Shown here: positions 40,981 through 48,698 of the stretch, piece by piece
Position numbering within the stretch: the stretch's first letter is position 1
Layout: each line of letters starts with the position of its first letter
Assembly: GCA_965262605.1 (NCBI GenBank)
Contig: CBDHFN010000003.1
Location: 124,001-188,000 of the forward strand
Direction of reading: 5' to 3'
Origin: CBDHFN01 sp965262605
GTDB taxonomy: Bacteria > Pseudomonadota > Alphaproteobacteria > JASGCL01
DNA: 64,000 bases
Made by a program: the position numbers and the translations under genes
Notes under the pieces: generated by a model
Seen by the model: the letters and a program-made list of their open reading frames with translations, nothing else
Database searches by the model: none
What the model was told of the DNA's origin: nothing

Positions 40981-42896
40981 TGGCAAAATCTTATTTCGTG
41001 CAACGGCAATTTTCTTCGGGGGAAATTGACGCAAATTATGAAGGGCGAACCGATAGTTTGCTGTATCAAAATGGGGCTAAAAAATGCAAAAATTTCTTTA
41101 TCAACGCCAATGGGGGCATGGCAAAACGCCAAGGGTTTGAACGAATTATTGACTTGCCAAGCAATGCACGAATTTTATCTTCGCCAACGATTGCCGATTA
41201 TGGCTTGATTTTAATTGCCGTGCCACCCCAAAATGGACAATCATCACAAATATTGGTTTATAATGATAATTTTCAAAAAATCACCACAATTTCGTTGAAT
41301 CATTCGCCAACGGAACTTGCCGAATTGCAAATTGCTGATACGGCATTTGGCGTGTTCTTAGTGCATGAAAATTATCCAGTTACCAAATTTAATTATAATC
41401 CCATCACCAAAAATTTAAGCTTGGATGTGTTTAGTTTCACCACTAAATCAAGAATGGCGGGCAGCCCCTTTGCCAAAATGGCTTCGGAAAGCACTTTTAT
41501 TACGCCATCAGGCACAAGCGGCTTGATAATATTAACCGCAAATATTGATTATTTTACATCGCCGTTATTTATTGGGCAAGAAATGCGTGTGAACGGCGGG
41601 GAAGTTATTATTTATCAAATTAATTCCCCGCGCGAAGTGCGCGCATCAGTGCGCAGCAACTTAACAAGCACGAATATTGATTACCAATTTAGCGAAGCAA
41701 TATTTTCAAGATTATATGGTTACCCACGCACCATGACAAGCTATCGTGGGCGATTAATTATAGGTGGTTGCCGATCATTCCCGAACCGAATTTATGCGTC
41801 CAAAATTCTGGATAATAAAGATTTTTCTTTGGGCGCCAATAACGATGATGACGGCATTGAAGTTGCCATTACCGCCCAAGGTTATGAAAAAATTCAATAT
41901 ATTTATCCGGGGCGATATTTACAAATTTTCACCGATTCGGGCGAATGGATTATAAATTCCGATGTTTTAACCCCCAGTAATATAAGCGTGGTTGCGGGCA
42001 AACAATTTGGTATCGCCCATCACCGCCAAGTCGCGCAAATTGACAATAAAACAATCTTTGTCAGCCGATATAATAATTATTTGGCTGAACAACAATGGTC
42101 GCAATTGGCGGGCGAATTGCAAACGCAAATATTAAATTTTGCCAATCGCGAATTAACCAATGGTTGCCATGATTTAATTTATCAAGGCGCAATGAAATAT
42201 TTATTTGCGATTAATAAATTGGGTAATTTAATTGCTTATAGCCAACATACAACCGAAAATATTTATGGGTTTAGCGAATTTATAACCCATGGGCAATTTA
42301 TATCATTGGGCATTTATCAGCAACAAATTATGGCGATAATTAATAATAATGGCAATTATTTTTTGGCAAAATTATCGGCTGATGGCACAGAAACCACCGA
42401 TTTTGCGCAAAATATAACCATCAATGATTCAGGGCAATTGCCAAGTTTTTGGCAAAATAAATCATTAAGCCTGTTTGATGAGCAGCAAAAATTTTTAGGA
42501 ATATTCCAAAGCGATAATCAAGCGGTTATTGCATTTAGGGGCGGCAATAAAAATTATAAAATTGGCGCGAATATTAACGCCATTTATCAACCATTGCCAC
42601 GATTTGAAAATCCCATTGATGGCAATGACCATAAATCATACCGCTTATTGCGTTTAAGCTTTAATCTTTATCAATCCCAAGCCATTAATTTAATAATTAA
42701 TGACACGGAAAATTTATTATTTTTTGATGATGGGTTAAGCGATGAAATTGCCCTTTATGATGGTTGGTATAGCCATAGTTTCTTAGGCTGGCATCAACAA
42801 TCAAGCGACATATTATGGTGGGTGCGCCATAATTACCCTTATAAATTACATATTCTTAGCACCAAGGAATATTACCAAATCAACCAAAGGAGTTAA
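40980..42896 (+). CDS. Phage tail protein, tail tubular protein B-like
   Basis: A 638-residue structural protein. The N-terminus F-V-Q-R-Q-F-S-S-G-E-I-D...E-G-R-T-D-S-L-L-Y-Q-N-G-A-K-K-C-K-N-F...G-G-M-A-K-R-Q-G-F follows a widespread phage tail-nozzle pattern (F-x-x-G-E, R-x-D, Y-x-x-G, N-F, G-G-x-x-R-x-G). The rest is beta-rich. The position directly after TTPA is where T7 gp12 lies. An in-frame TTG at 40938 exists, but the ATG at 40980, overlapping the TTPA stop, fits the family start. The frame is undamaged. Confidence 0.8.
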   Translation: MAKSYFVQRQFSSGEIDANYEGRTDSLLYQNGAKKCKNFFINANGGMAKRQGFERIIDLPSNARILSSPTIADYGLILIAVPPQNGQSSQILVYNDNFQKITTISLNHSPTELAELQIADTAFGVFLVHENYPVTKFNYNPITKNLSLDVFSFTTKSRMAGSPFAKMASESTFITPSGTSGLIILTANIDYFTSPLFIGQEMRVNGGEVIIYQINSPREVRASVRSNLTSTNIDYQFSEAIFSRLYGYPRTMTSYRGRLIIGGCRSFPNRIYASKILDNKDFSLGANNDDDGIEVAITAQGYEKIQYIYPGRYLQIFTDSGEWIINSDVLTPSNISVVAGKQFGIAHHRQVAQIDNKTIFVSRYNNYLAEQQWSQLAGELQTQILNFANRELTNGCHDLIYQGAMKYLFAINKLGNLIAYSQHTTENIYGFSEFITHGQFISLGIYQQQIMAIINNNGNYFLAKLSADGTETTDFAQNITINDSGQLPSFWQNKSLSLFDEQQKFLGIFQSDNQAVIAFRGGNKNYKIGANINAIYQPLPRFENPIDGNDHKSYRLLRLSFNLYQSQAINLIINDTENLLFFDDGLSDEIALYDGWYSHSFLGWHQQSSDILWWVRHNYPYKLHILSTKEYYQINQRS

Positions 42897-42899
42897 ACT

Positions 42900-43289
42900 A
42901 TGAGTGCCGCAAGTTTAGTGCAATTACCCTTCGCCATTGTGGGCGGGGAATTAAACGCAAAATTTAACCGTGATGTTGCCAAAGCCGCCGCCGCAAAGCA
43001 AACCGAAGCAATCAATCAAAAAAAAGCCCAATTGGAGCTTGAAAAAAATTTCAAACTTCAAGAACTTGCCAAGCAAACCGCCAAAACCCGCGGCGCAGCG
43101 ATTGCAAAATATGGACAAATCAACGGCGGTTCGGCGCAAAATGCCTTGCAAGTGATTGACCAAAACCAAACAAGCCAAGCTGATTATATTAATAACCAAT
43201 TTAAATTAGCCCAGCCCATCGCCCCCAACCAAAATATCACCGATACAAGAGCATCGCGGTATTTGCAATATGCAGCATCATTATTATAA
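42900..43289 (+). CDS. Small phage virion protein (possible internal virion protein, gp14-like)
   Basis: A 129-residue Ala/Gln/Lys-rich protein, largely helical. Residues 20-75 are a long charged helix (A-A-A-A-K-Q-T-E-A-I-N-Q-K-K-A-Q-L-E-L-E-K). The next segment R-G-A-A-I-A-K-Y-G-Q-I-N-G-G-S-A resembles the R-A-x-Y-G-x-S-G-V region of small podovirus internal virion proteins. AAAGGAG precedes the ATG. It follows tail tubular protein B, as gp14-type genes often do. It is shorter than T7 gp14, so the call is tentative. Confidence 0.55.
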   Translation: MSAASLVQLPFAIVGGELNAKFNRDVAKAAAAKQTEAINQKKAQLELEKNFKLQELAKQTAKTRGAAIAKYGQINGGSAQNALQVIDQNQTSQADYINNQFKLAQPIAPNQNITDTRASRYLQYAASLL

Positions 43290-43299
43290 AGGATACACC

Positions 43300-43551
43300 A
43301 TGAATGAATTTACCCCCGAAGTCATAAAATTTTTCATTGATAATGCCAGTGGTTTAGTGCTTGGCTTTGCCGGCATGATAATGATGTATCGGCTTTGCGA
43401 TAAGCATTTAACAAAAATCAGCGACCGCATGGAATATTTAGGCGACATGATTCAAACCAATGCCATAATTTATAAAACTTCGCAATTATCATTGGAAAAA
43501 TCTTTATATCATTTAAGCGAAGAAATTAAACAAATTAGGGATTATAATTAA
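43300..43551 (+). CDS. Holin-like small membrane protein
   Basis: An 83-residue protein with one hydrophobic helix (A-S-G-L-V-L-G-F-A-G-M-I-M-M-Y-R-L, about 16-32) and a long polar, helical C-terminal part with Lys, Glu and Gln. AAGGA before the ATG at 43300 fixes the start over an upstream in-frame ATG. It lies directly before the lysozyme with a one-base TAATG overlap, the usual place for a holin or pinholin. Function is inferred from position and topology. Confidence 0.6.
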   Translation: MNEFTPEVIKFFIDNASGLVLGFAGMIMMYRLCDKHLTKISDRMEYLGDMIQTNAIIYKTSQLSLEKSLYHLSEEIKQIRDYN

Positions 43552-43982
43552 TGAAAATATCGGCTAATTGCATGAATCTAATCAAGCAACATGAAGGGTT
43601 TCGCGCCAAAGCATACCTTGATAGTAAGGGTTATTTAACCATTGGTTATGGGCGCAATCTTGAAAGCAAGGGCATAAGCCAACATGAAGCTGAAATTTTA
43701 TTACAAAATGATTGTCTTGATGCGTTCGCATTTTGCCAAAAATTAAATTATTTTGCGTCATTAAACGAAGCAAGGCAAGCGGCAATTTTAGATATGGTCT
43801 TTAATTTAGGCGCGGCGGGTTTTATGAAATTTAAAAAATTGCAAGAAAATTTACGGCTTTGCGATTTTGATAATGCAAGCGGCGAAATATTAAACAGCAA
43901 ATGGGCAAGTCAAGTTGGCAATCGGGCAAAAACCATCGCGAATATGATTAAAAATGGTAAATTTGAAAATAGGAGTAAATAA
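43551..43982 (+). CDS. Phage-type lysozyme (GH24 endolysin)
   Basis: A 143-residue muramidase of the T4/P22 lysozyme family that cleaves the MurNAc-GlcNAc bond of peptidoglycan. The catalytic triad has exact spacing: Glu15 in H-E-G, eight residues, Asp24 in A-Y-L-D, five residues, then Thr30 in L-T-I-G-Y-G. There is no signal peptide, so it needs the neighbouring holin-like protein for release. It is coupled to both neighbours by one-base TAATG overlaps. Confidence 0.94.
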   Translation: MKISANCMNLIKQHEGFRAKAYLDSKGYLTIGYGRNLESKGISQHEAEILLQNDCLDAFAFCQKLNYFASLNEARQAAILDMVFNLGAAGFMKFKKLQENLRLCDFDNASGEILNSKWASQVGNRAKTIANMIKNGKFENRSK

Positions 43983-44251
43983 TGGGCAAAAAAAAACAAT
44001 CAATTAACGCGAAACTTGCCGATGATTTTCCGATTTTAATGCAAAAAATCTTGAATGATTGTCAAAATTTAACGAATTCTGACGATAAATTAGAAATTCA
44101 AGCGATTCAAGAAAAACATAAAAGCTTGAAAATTATCTTACAAAATATTGAATTACTTATGCAATTAAACCCGCAAAACCCCCAAGTTTGCGATAATTCT
44201 TATCAAGAATTAATTGAACAAGCCCATCTTGCGCTTAATAACAGCAATTAA
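43982..44251 (+). CDS. Hypothetical protein next to terminase (possible small terminase subunit)
   Basis: An 89-residue helical, acidic/polar protein (N-A-K-L-A-D-D-F-P-I-L-M-Q-K-I-L at the start; I-Q-A-I-Q-E-K-H-K-S-L-K-I-I-L-Q-N-I-E-L-L-M in the middle). I do not recognise the family. Small helical proteins directly before the large terminase are often the DNA-recognition subunit TerS, so that role is possible, but no HTH is evident. It shares one base with the lysozyme stop and ends 11 bases before terL. Confidence 0.5.
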   Translation: MGKKKQSINAKLADDFPILMQKILNDCQNLTNSDDKLEIQAIQEKHKSLKIILQNIELLMQLNPQNPQVCDNSYQELIEQAHLALNNSN

Positions 44252-44262
44252 CAGGGGGTATT

Positions 44263-45762
44263 ATGCCTAAAAAATCGCCAAAAATTCCGCAACAAAAAAG
44301 TTGTGATTTTGCCGTATTTGTGATGATATGGTATCAGTTGGAAAAAAAATCTTTTCCCCAGCATCAACGAATTATCGCGCAATTTCTTGAACAAGCCTAT
44401 CATAATGGCACGGAAAAATTATTATTAATGGCGTTTCGTTCGTCTGGCAAATCAACGATGGTGGGTTTATTTGCCGCATGGCTTTTATACCGCAACCCCA
44501 ATAAGCGCATTATGGTGGTTGCCGCCGAACAGGCTCTTGCCACAAAAATGGTCAGAAATGTCAAGGCTTTATTTGAAAAACACCCTTTATTAATGCCCTT
44601 AAAGCCAGAAAAATTGCAACAATGGGCAAGCGATGAATTTACCATAAAGCGCAGCGAAACCTTACGCGACCCGTCCATGGTGGCGCGCGGTTTATTTGGG
44701 AATATCACCGGATTTCGCGCCGATATTATCATTTGTGATGATGTTGAAGTGCCAAATAATTGCGATACAGCCGATAAACGCGAAATATTGCGCCATCGGC
44801 TTAGTGAAATTGATTTTGTGCTTGTGCCCCAAGGAATGCAGCTTTTTGTCGGCACACCCCATACGCATGACTCTATCTATAAATACTACGAAGATCATAC
44901 AAAAATAGGCTATTTACAAGAATTTCATCGCTTAATTATGCCGATTCTTAACGACCAAGGGCAATCAAATTGGCAAGAACGATATGATTTAGCGGCAATT
45001 GAAAATTTAAAAAAACGCCATGGCTTGGCAAAATTTCAATCGCAAATGATGTTGGAATCCGTGCCGATTAAATCAAGCTTGTTTAACCCGCAATTTATTA
45101 ATTTTTACGATTCGGAAATTCAATATCATCTTGCAAATAACACCCAAATTTTTCAATTAAATGGTAAAAATCTTTTATCGGCAAGCTGTTATTGGGACCC
45201 TGCCTTTGGGTTAAGCGAAGGCAATCAAAGCAAGGGCGATGCCTCGGTTGTTGCTTGCGTATTTAGTGATGCAGATAATAATTATTATATTCATGATTGC
45301 GAATATATCACCATAAACGCCAATCAATCGCATATTGCCGCCCAAATTCAATGCCAAAAAATCGCGCAATTTTTAAACAAGAATTATATTCCCGCCATCA
45401 TGGTTGAAACAAACGGCTTGGGCAAATTTTTGCCGTCTTTGTTGCGCAAGGAAATTCATCATGCGGGCATTAATGCCGCCGTCATAGAAAAAAATCAAAC
45501 CAGCAATAAAAATTCCCGCATCATCAGCGCATGGGACGCGCCCTTAAACGCGGGGGCAATTTTTGCGCATCGGCGCGTGGCGCAAACGCCCTTATTGCAA
45601 GAATTACGCGATTTTCAAGCCCATAAAACTAATAATAAAGACGATGGTTTAGATGCGATAAGCAGTTGTATTTTGCAAGAACCAATTCGGCTTAACACCC
45701 GCCCGCCCTTAATGCGCCGCCCCGTTGTTGGCAATATGGGCAGGGTTTTTCAAGCCCATTAA
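44263..45762 (+). CDS. terL: Phage terminase large subunit (T7 gp19-like)
   Basis: A 499-residue DNA-packaging motor and nuclease. The ATPase part has Walker A F-R-S-S-G-K-S-T (58-65; Lys63), the coupling region, and Walker B A-D-I-I-I-C-D-D-V-E (153-162). The nuclease part begins Y-W-D-P-A-F-G (Asp312) and includes G-D-A-S-V-V, V-E-T-N-G-L-G and K-D-D-G-L-D-A. All key residues are present, so it looks functional. It closes the cassette; a copy of repeat C begins four bases after its stop. Confidence 0.93.
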   Translation: MPKKSPKIPQQKSCDFAVFVMIWYQLEKKSFPQHQRIIAQFLEQAYHNGTEKLLLMAFRSSGKSTMVGLFAAWLLYRNPNKRIMVVAAEQALATKMVRNVKALFEKHPLLMPLKPEKLQQWASDEFTIKRSETLRDPSMVARGLFGNITGFRADIIICDDVEVPNNCDTADKREILRHRLSEIDFVLVPQGMQLFVGTPHTHDSIYKYYEDHTKIGYLQEFHRLIMPILNDQGQSNWQERYDLAAIENLKKRHGLAKFQSQMMLESVPIKSSLFNPQFINFYDSEIQYHLANNTQIFQLNGKNLLSASCYWDPAFGLSEGNQSKGDASVVACVFSDADNNYYIHDCEYITINANQSHIAAQIQCQKIAQFLNKNYIPAIMVETNGLGKFLPSLLRKEIHHAGINAAVIEKNQTSNKNSRIISAWDAPLNAGAIFAHRRVAQTPLLQELRDFQAHKTNNKDDGLDAISSCILQEPIRLNTRPPLMRRPVVGNMGRVFQAH

Positions 45763-45765
45763 TTT

Positions 45766-45827
45766 TATACCCTGTTTCCCCAATAATATTAAAAATTATT
45801 ATCGCTAAGCGAATTAAATATAAAAAA
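45766..45827 (+). repeat. Dispersed repeat C, copy 3
   Basis: It begins TATACCCTGTTTCCCCAATA and continues with ATATTAAAAATTATTATCGC. It matches 26692-26766 closely over the first 45 bases. It marks the right end of the phage-like cassette, next to the tauE promoter. Confidence 0.7.
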
Positions 45828-45831
45828 AATT

Positions 45832-45860
45832 TTGCATTTACAATAATTTCAAAGTATATA
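45832..45860 (+). promoter_or_regulatory. Predicted promoter of tauE-like gene (leaderless)
   Basis: TTGCAT (45832-45837), 17 bases, TATATA (45855-45860), then six bases to the ATG at 45867. No ribosome binding site is present. Confidence 0.65.
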
Positions 45861-45866
45861 TGGTGC

Positions 45867-46835
45867 ATGGAATTATATTTACCAATCGCCGAAATTTCTG
45901 TCCAAGTTATTCCCATTATTTTATTGGGAATCTTGGTCGGTATGACTAGCGGTATTTTTGGCGTGGGTGGCGGGTTTTTATTATCGCCATTATTAATTTT
46001 TTTGGGAATTCCCGCACCAATTGCGGTTGGCACGGGCGCAAATCAGTTATTAGCGACAAGTTTTGCATCGGTTTTAAGCATCAGCAAAAATAAATTAGTG
46101 GATTATAAAATTGGCAATTTTATGGTGCTAGGTGGCTTAGTTAGCTCTACATTAGGGGCGTGGCTTTTCGCTTATTTAAAAAAAATTGGGCAGATAGATT
46201 TAATAATTGCGGTTATATATATTATATTTTTGGGCTGTATCGGCAGTTATATGTTTTTGGAGGCATTGCAATCTTCATATGGTATTAATTTAAAATCATT
46301 TGCTTATAAAATCACCAAATTTCGCTCGGTCATCAAACCACAATCTAGCGACAAACCAAAATTTCAATGGGATTTTGATAAAATTAATGCCAAATTACCG
46401 ATGCAAACTTTATTTACCAAAAGCAATATTACCATGTCGCTTTATATGCCCTTAGGGCTTGGGGTGGTGGCGGGTTTATTATCGGCGTTAATGGGTATTG
46501 GCGGTGGTTTAATCATGGTGCCCGCCATGGTTTATTTGTTAAAATTACCGCCAAAAATTGTGGTTGGCACTTCGTTATATCAAATTATTTTTATTTCGGC
46601 AAATACAAGTTTTTGGCAAAGTGCTTTATCGGAATCGGTGGATATGATTTTGGCGTTGCAATTAATTTTAGGGGGCTTGATTGGTGCAAGATGGGGCTTA
46701 AAAATCGGCATTAAATTACCCCCCGAAAAAATGCGCTTGATTTTATCCAGTTTAATTTTGGTGATAGCGGCGAAATTATTATATAGCCTGCTTATCACGC
46801 CAGAAGAATTATATAAGATTGAAATAAAATTATGA
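45867..46835 (+). CDS. TauE/SafE family sulfite/anion exporter (DUF81)
   Basis: A 322-residue inner-membrane protein with about eight hydrophobic segments in two homologous halves. Each half has the family glycine motif: G-M-T-S-G-I-F-G-V-G-G-G-F-L-L-S-P near residue 28 and S-A-L-M-G-I-G-G-G-L-I-M-V-P near residue 210. Members export sulfite, sulfoacetate or similar anions. It overlaps the TIGR02186-type gene by 4 bases, a pairing common in alphaproteobacteria and so probably functional. No ribosome binding site precedes it; the promoter layout suggests a leaderless mRNA. Confidence 0.92.
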   Translation: MELYLPIAEISVQVIPIILLGILVGMTSGIFGVGGGFLLSPLLIFLGIPAPIAVGTGANQLLATSFASVLSISKNKLVDYKIGNFMVLGGLVSSTLGAWLFAYLKKIGQIDLIIAVIYIIFLGCIGSYMFLEALQSSYGINLKSFAYKITKFRSVIKPQSSDKPKFQWDFDKINAKLPMQTLFTKSNITMSLYMPLGLGVVAGLLSALMGIGGGLIMVPAMVYLLKLPPKIVVGTSLYQIIFISANTSFWQSALSESVDMILALQLILGGLIGARWGLKIGIKLPPEKMRLILSSLILVIAAKLLYSLLITPEELYKIEIKL

Positions 46836-47641
46836 AATTTCTTGTGATGCTATGTTTGCTAATACCATTTTTTGCCCAAAGCGCAGAAATGGCGGTCAGC
46901 TTGAACAACCATCAGATAAATGTTGATTTGCGCTTTAATGGCACGAATTTATTAATTTTTGGCGCATTGGAAGAGCCGGGTGATTTAATTATCACGGTGC
47001 AAGGTCCAGATATTAAAGCAAAAATTCAAAAAAAATCCAATAATTTCGGCGTTTGGACCAGCGGCGAGACGCTATATTTTAATGATATTGCCGGTTATTA
47101 TTATTGGGCAACCAGCAGCGATGAAATTTATCGCAACCTTACGAATGAAAGTTTAAACCGCTTAAATATTGGCTCATTGGCATATATCACCAATCTTCAA
47201 GCATCTTCGGAACAAAATGTGCCCTATCAATCGGCTTATAATTTCGCCCGATTAATGGCGCAAAAGCAATTATTAAATCTTGAACCTTATAAAATCACTA
47301 AATTAGGCAATCATTTATTTCGCTTAAATATTAACTTGCCATCAGAAGCACCCGTAGGCACTTATCTTGCGTCCGTTTATGTTGTAAAAAACAACCGCAT
47401 CACCGCGGCAGAAACCACGCCGTTTTTTGTGCGCAAGACAGGATTTTCCAACCAATTAAGCGATTTTGCGTATTTTCATTCGTGGTATTACGGATTTTTT
47501 TCATGTTTTTGGGCGATTTTACTTGGATTTTTTGCTTATATATGGTATAACCCAAGTAATATAGGAGAATATAAATGGCAAATATTGAAATTTTTTCGCG
47601 ACCTTTATGCGCGTATTGCGACAAGGCTAAGAATTTTCTGA
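46832..47641 (+). CDS. TIGR02186 family membrane-anchored periplasmic protein
   Basis: A 269-residue protein with a signal peptide (M-K-F-L-V-M-L-C-L-L-I-P-F-F-A-Q-S-A), a periplasmic beta-rich domain (I-N-V-D-L-R-F-N-G-T-N-L-L-I-F-G-A near 30-46) and one C-terminal membrane helix (F-S-C-F-W-A-I-L-L-G-F-F-A-Y-I-W, about 225-240). It is the usual partner of the upstream TauE/SafE permease and probably assists anion export. Its last 22 codons overlap grxC by 67 bases in another frame. The overlap segment is basic and unlike the rest, so a lost stop codon may have extended the protein. Confidence 0.85.
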   Translation: MKFLVMLCLLIPFFAQSAEMAVSLNNHQINVDLRFNGTNLLIFGALEEPGDLIITVQGPDIKAKIQKKSNNFGVWTSGETLYFNDIAGYYYWATSSDEIYRNLTNESLNRLNIGSLAYITNLQASSEQNVPYQSAYNFARLMAQKQLLNLEPYKITKLGNHLFRLNINLPSEAPVGTYLASVYVVKNNRITAAETTPFFVRKTGFSNQLSDFAYFHSWYYGFFSCFWAILLGFFAYIWYNPSNIGEYKWQILKFFRDLYARIATRLRIF

Positions 47642-47829
47642 AATCAAAAAATATTGCTTTTGTTGAAAAAGATATTTGGAATGATTTAGGCGCAGCCGAG
47701 GATATGAAAAACCGCGTGCCCCACGCCCGTACAGTGCCGCAAATTTTCATCAATGGACAATCTATCGGCGGTTATGACGATTTAATGAAATTACATAACG
47801 ATAATAAATTAAACGAATTATTAGCTTAA
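47575..47829 (+). CDS. grxC: Glutaredoxin 3 (dithiol)
   Basis: An 84-residue class I glutaredoxin that reduces glutathione-mixed disulfides. The active site is C-A-Y-C (Cys12, Cys15) rather than the common C-P-Y-C, so the usual Pro is Ala. The cis-Pro T-V-P-Q-I-F and the G-G-Y-D-D-L glutathione-binding motif are intact. An AGGAG ribosome binding site lies inside the preceding gene, 67 bases before that gene ends. The nitrilase gene starts 5 bases downstream; grxC-nitrilase order is typical of alphaproteobacteria. Confidence 0.93.
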   Translation: MANIEIFSRPLCAYCDKAKNFLKSKNIAFVEKDIWNDLGAAEDMKNRVPHARTVPQIFINGQSIGGYDDLMKLHNDNKLNELLA

Positions 47830-47855
47830 ACTCCATGGCATTAAACTCCATGGCA
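47826..47855 (+). repeat. Perfect 15-base tandem duplication at the nitrilase start
   Basis: TTAAACTCCATGGCA is present twice back to back (47826-47840, 47841-47855). The first copy carries the grxC stop and one ATG; the second carries an in-frame ATG five codons later. Either can start the nitrilase. Confidence 0.9.
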
Positions 47856-48698
47856 CAAAATAATATTATCAATATTGGCGTTGCGCAAATGTCCAGCGGC
47901 ATTAATCTTGCCGAAAATTTGGCAATCATGGAGCAATATTGCCAAACGGCATTTGAAAAAAATACGGCAATATTATCATTTCCTGAAATTTGCAATTTAG
48001 TTGATAAGGATAAAACCCGCGCCCGTTTGCAAATGTCCATGCCCGAGACTGATAAATCCTTGAAATACGCCCGCGAATGGGCGAAAAAATACCAATTAAC
48101 CCTGCATTTAGGGTCATTGGCGTTATTAAATTCGGCAAATAATAAATTTCATAACCGCGGATATTTAATCAATACCCAAGGCGATATAGTTGATTATTAC
48201 GATAAGATTCATTTATATGATGTAAATTTACCCAATGGCGAAATTTACCGCGAATCAGATTTTTTTGACGCAGGCAAGCGCATCGTCAAAGCCGATGTAA
48301 TTTGTGATAAAGTGGCAATTTCTGTGGGGTTAACCATTTGTTATGATGTTAGATTCCCGTTATTATTTCGCAAATTATGCCAAAAAAATGCCAAAATAAT
48401 TTTTGTTCCCGCATGTTTTACGGCTTTAACGGGGGCGGCGCATTGGGAATCGTTATTGCGCGCCCGCGCCATTGAAAATTCATGCTATATCGTCGCCGCG
48501 GCGCAAAACGGCATATTGCAAGATGGACGCGCGACATTTGGGCATAGCATGATTATTGATCCTTGGGGCAAGATTTTAGTGAATGCGGGCAACCAAAATG
48601 GCGTGTTTATTGCGCCATTTAATGCGGATTATATTGACGAAGTGCGTGCCCAAATTCCCGCCGCAACCATTAATGATGAACAGGTTTTAGCCCATTGA
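47835..48698 (+). CDS. Carbon-nitrogen hydrolase (Nit/omega-amidase-like)
   Basis: A 287-residue nitrilase-superfamily amidase with the complete triad Glu51 (S-F-P-E), Lys124 (Y-D-K-I-H-L) and Cys169 (L-T-I-C-Y-D-V-R-F-P). The N-terminal G-V-A-Q-M and C-terminal G-H-S-M-I-I-D-P-W-G segments match the Nit1/Nit2 branch, which hydrolyses deaminated glutathione or omega-amides. Location beside grxC supports a glutathione-repair role. The start is ambiguous because of the tandem duplication (ATG at 47835 or 47850). Its stop overlaps the next gene's TTG start. Confidence 0.92.
   Translation: MALNSMAQNNIINIGVAQMSSGINLAENLAIMEQYCQTAFEKNTAILSFPEICNLVDKDKTRARLQMSMPETDKSLKYAREWAKKYQLTLHLGSLALLNSANNKFHNRGYLINTQGDIVDYYDKIHLYDVNLPNGEIYRESDFFDAGKRIVKADVICDKVAISVGLTICYDVRFPLLFRKLCQKNAKIIFVPACFTALTGAAHWESLLRARAIENSCYIVAAAQNGILQDGRATFGHSMIIDPWGKILVNAGNQNGVFIAPFNADYIDEVRAQIPAATINDEQVLAH

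Noticed and set aside
39213..45866. Attachment-site duplication or tRNA insertion for the phage-like cassette
   Set aside because: No direct repeat was found at the two junctions, no integrase is present, and the only tRNA is about 24 kb away. Repeat C occurs only at the right side.
45692..46033. 113-codon reverse frame spanning terL end and tauE start
   Set aside because: It crosses repeat C, a promoter and two real forward genes; its sequence is low-complexity Asn/Ile/Pro with no motif.
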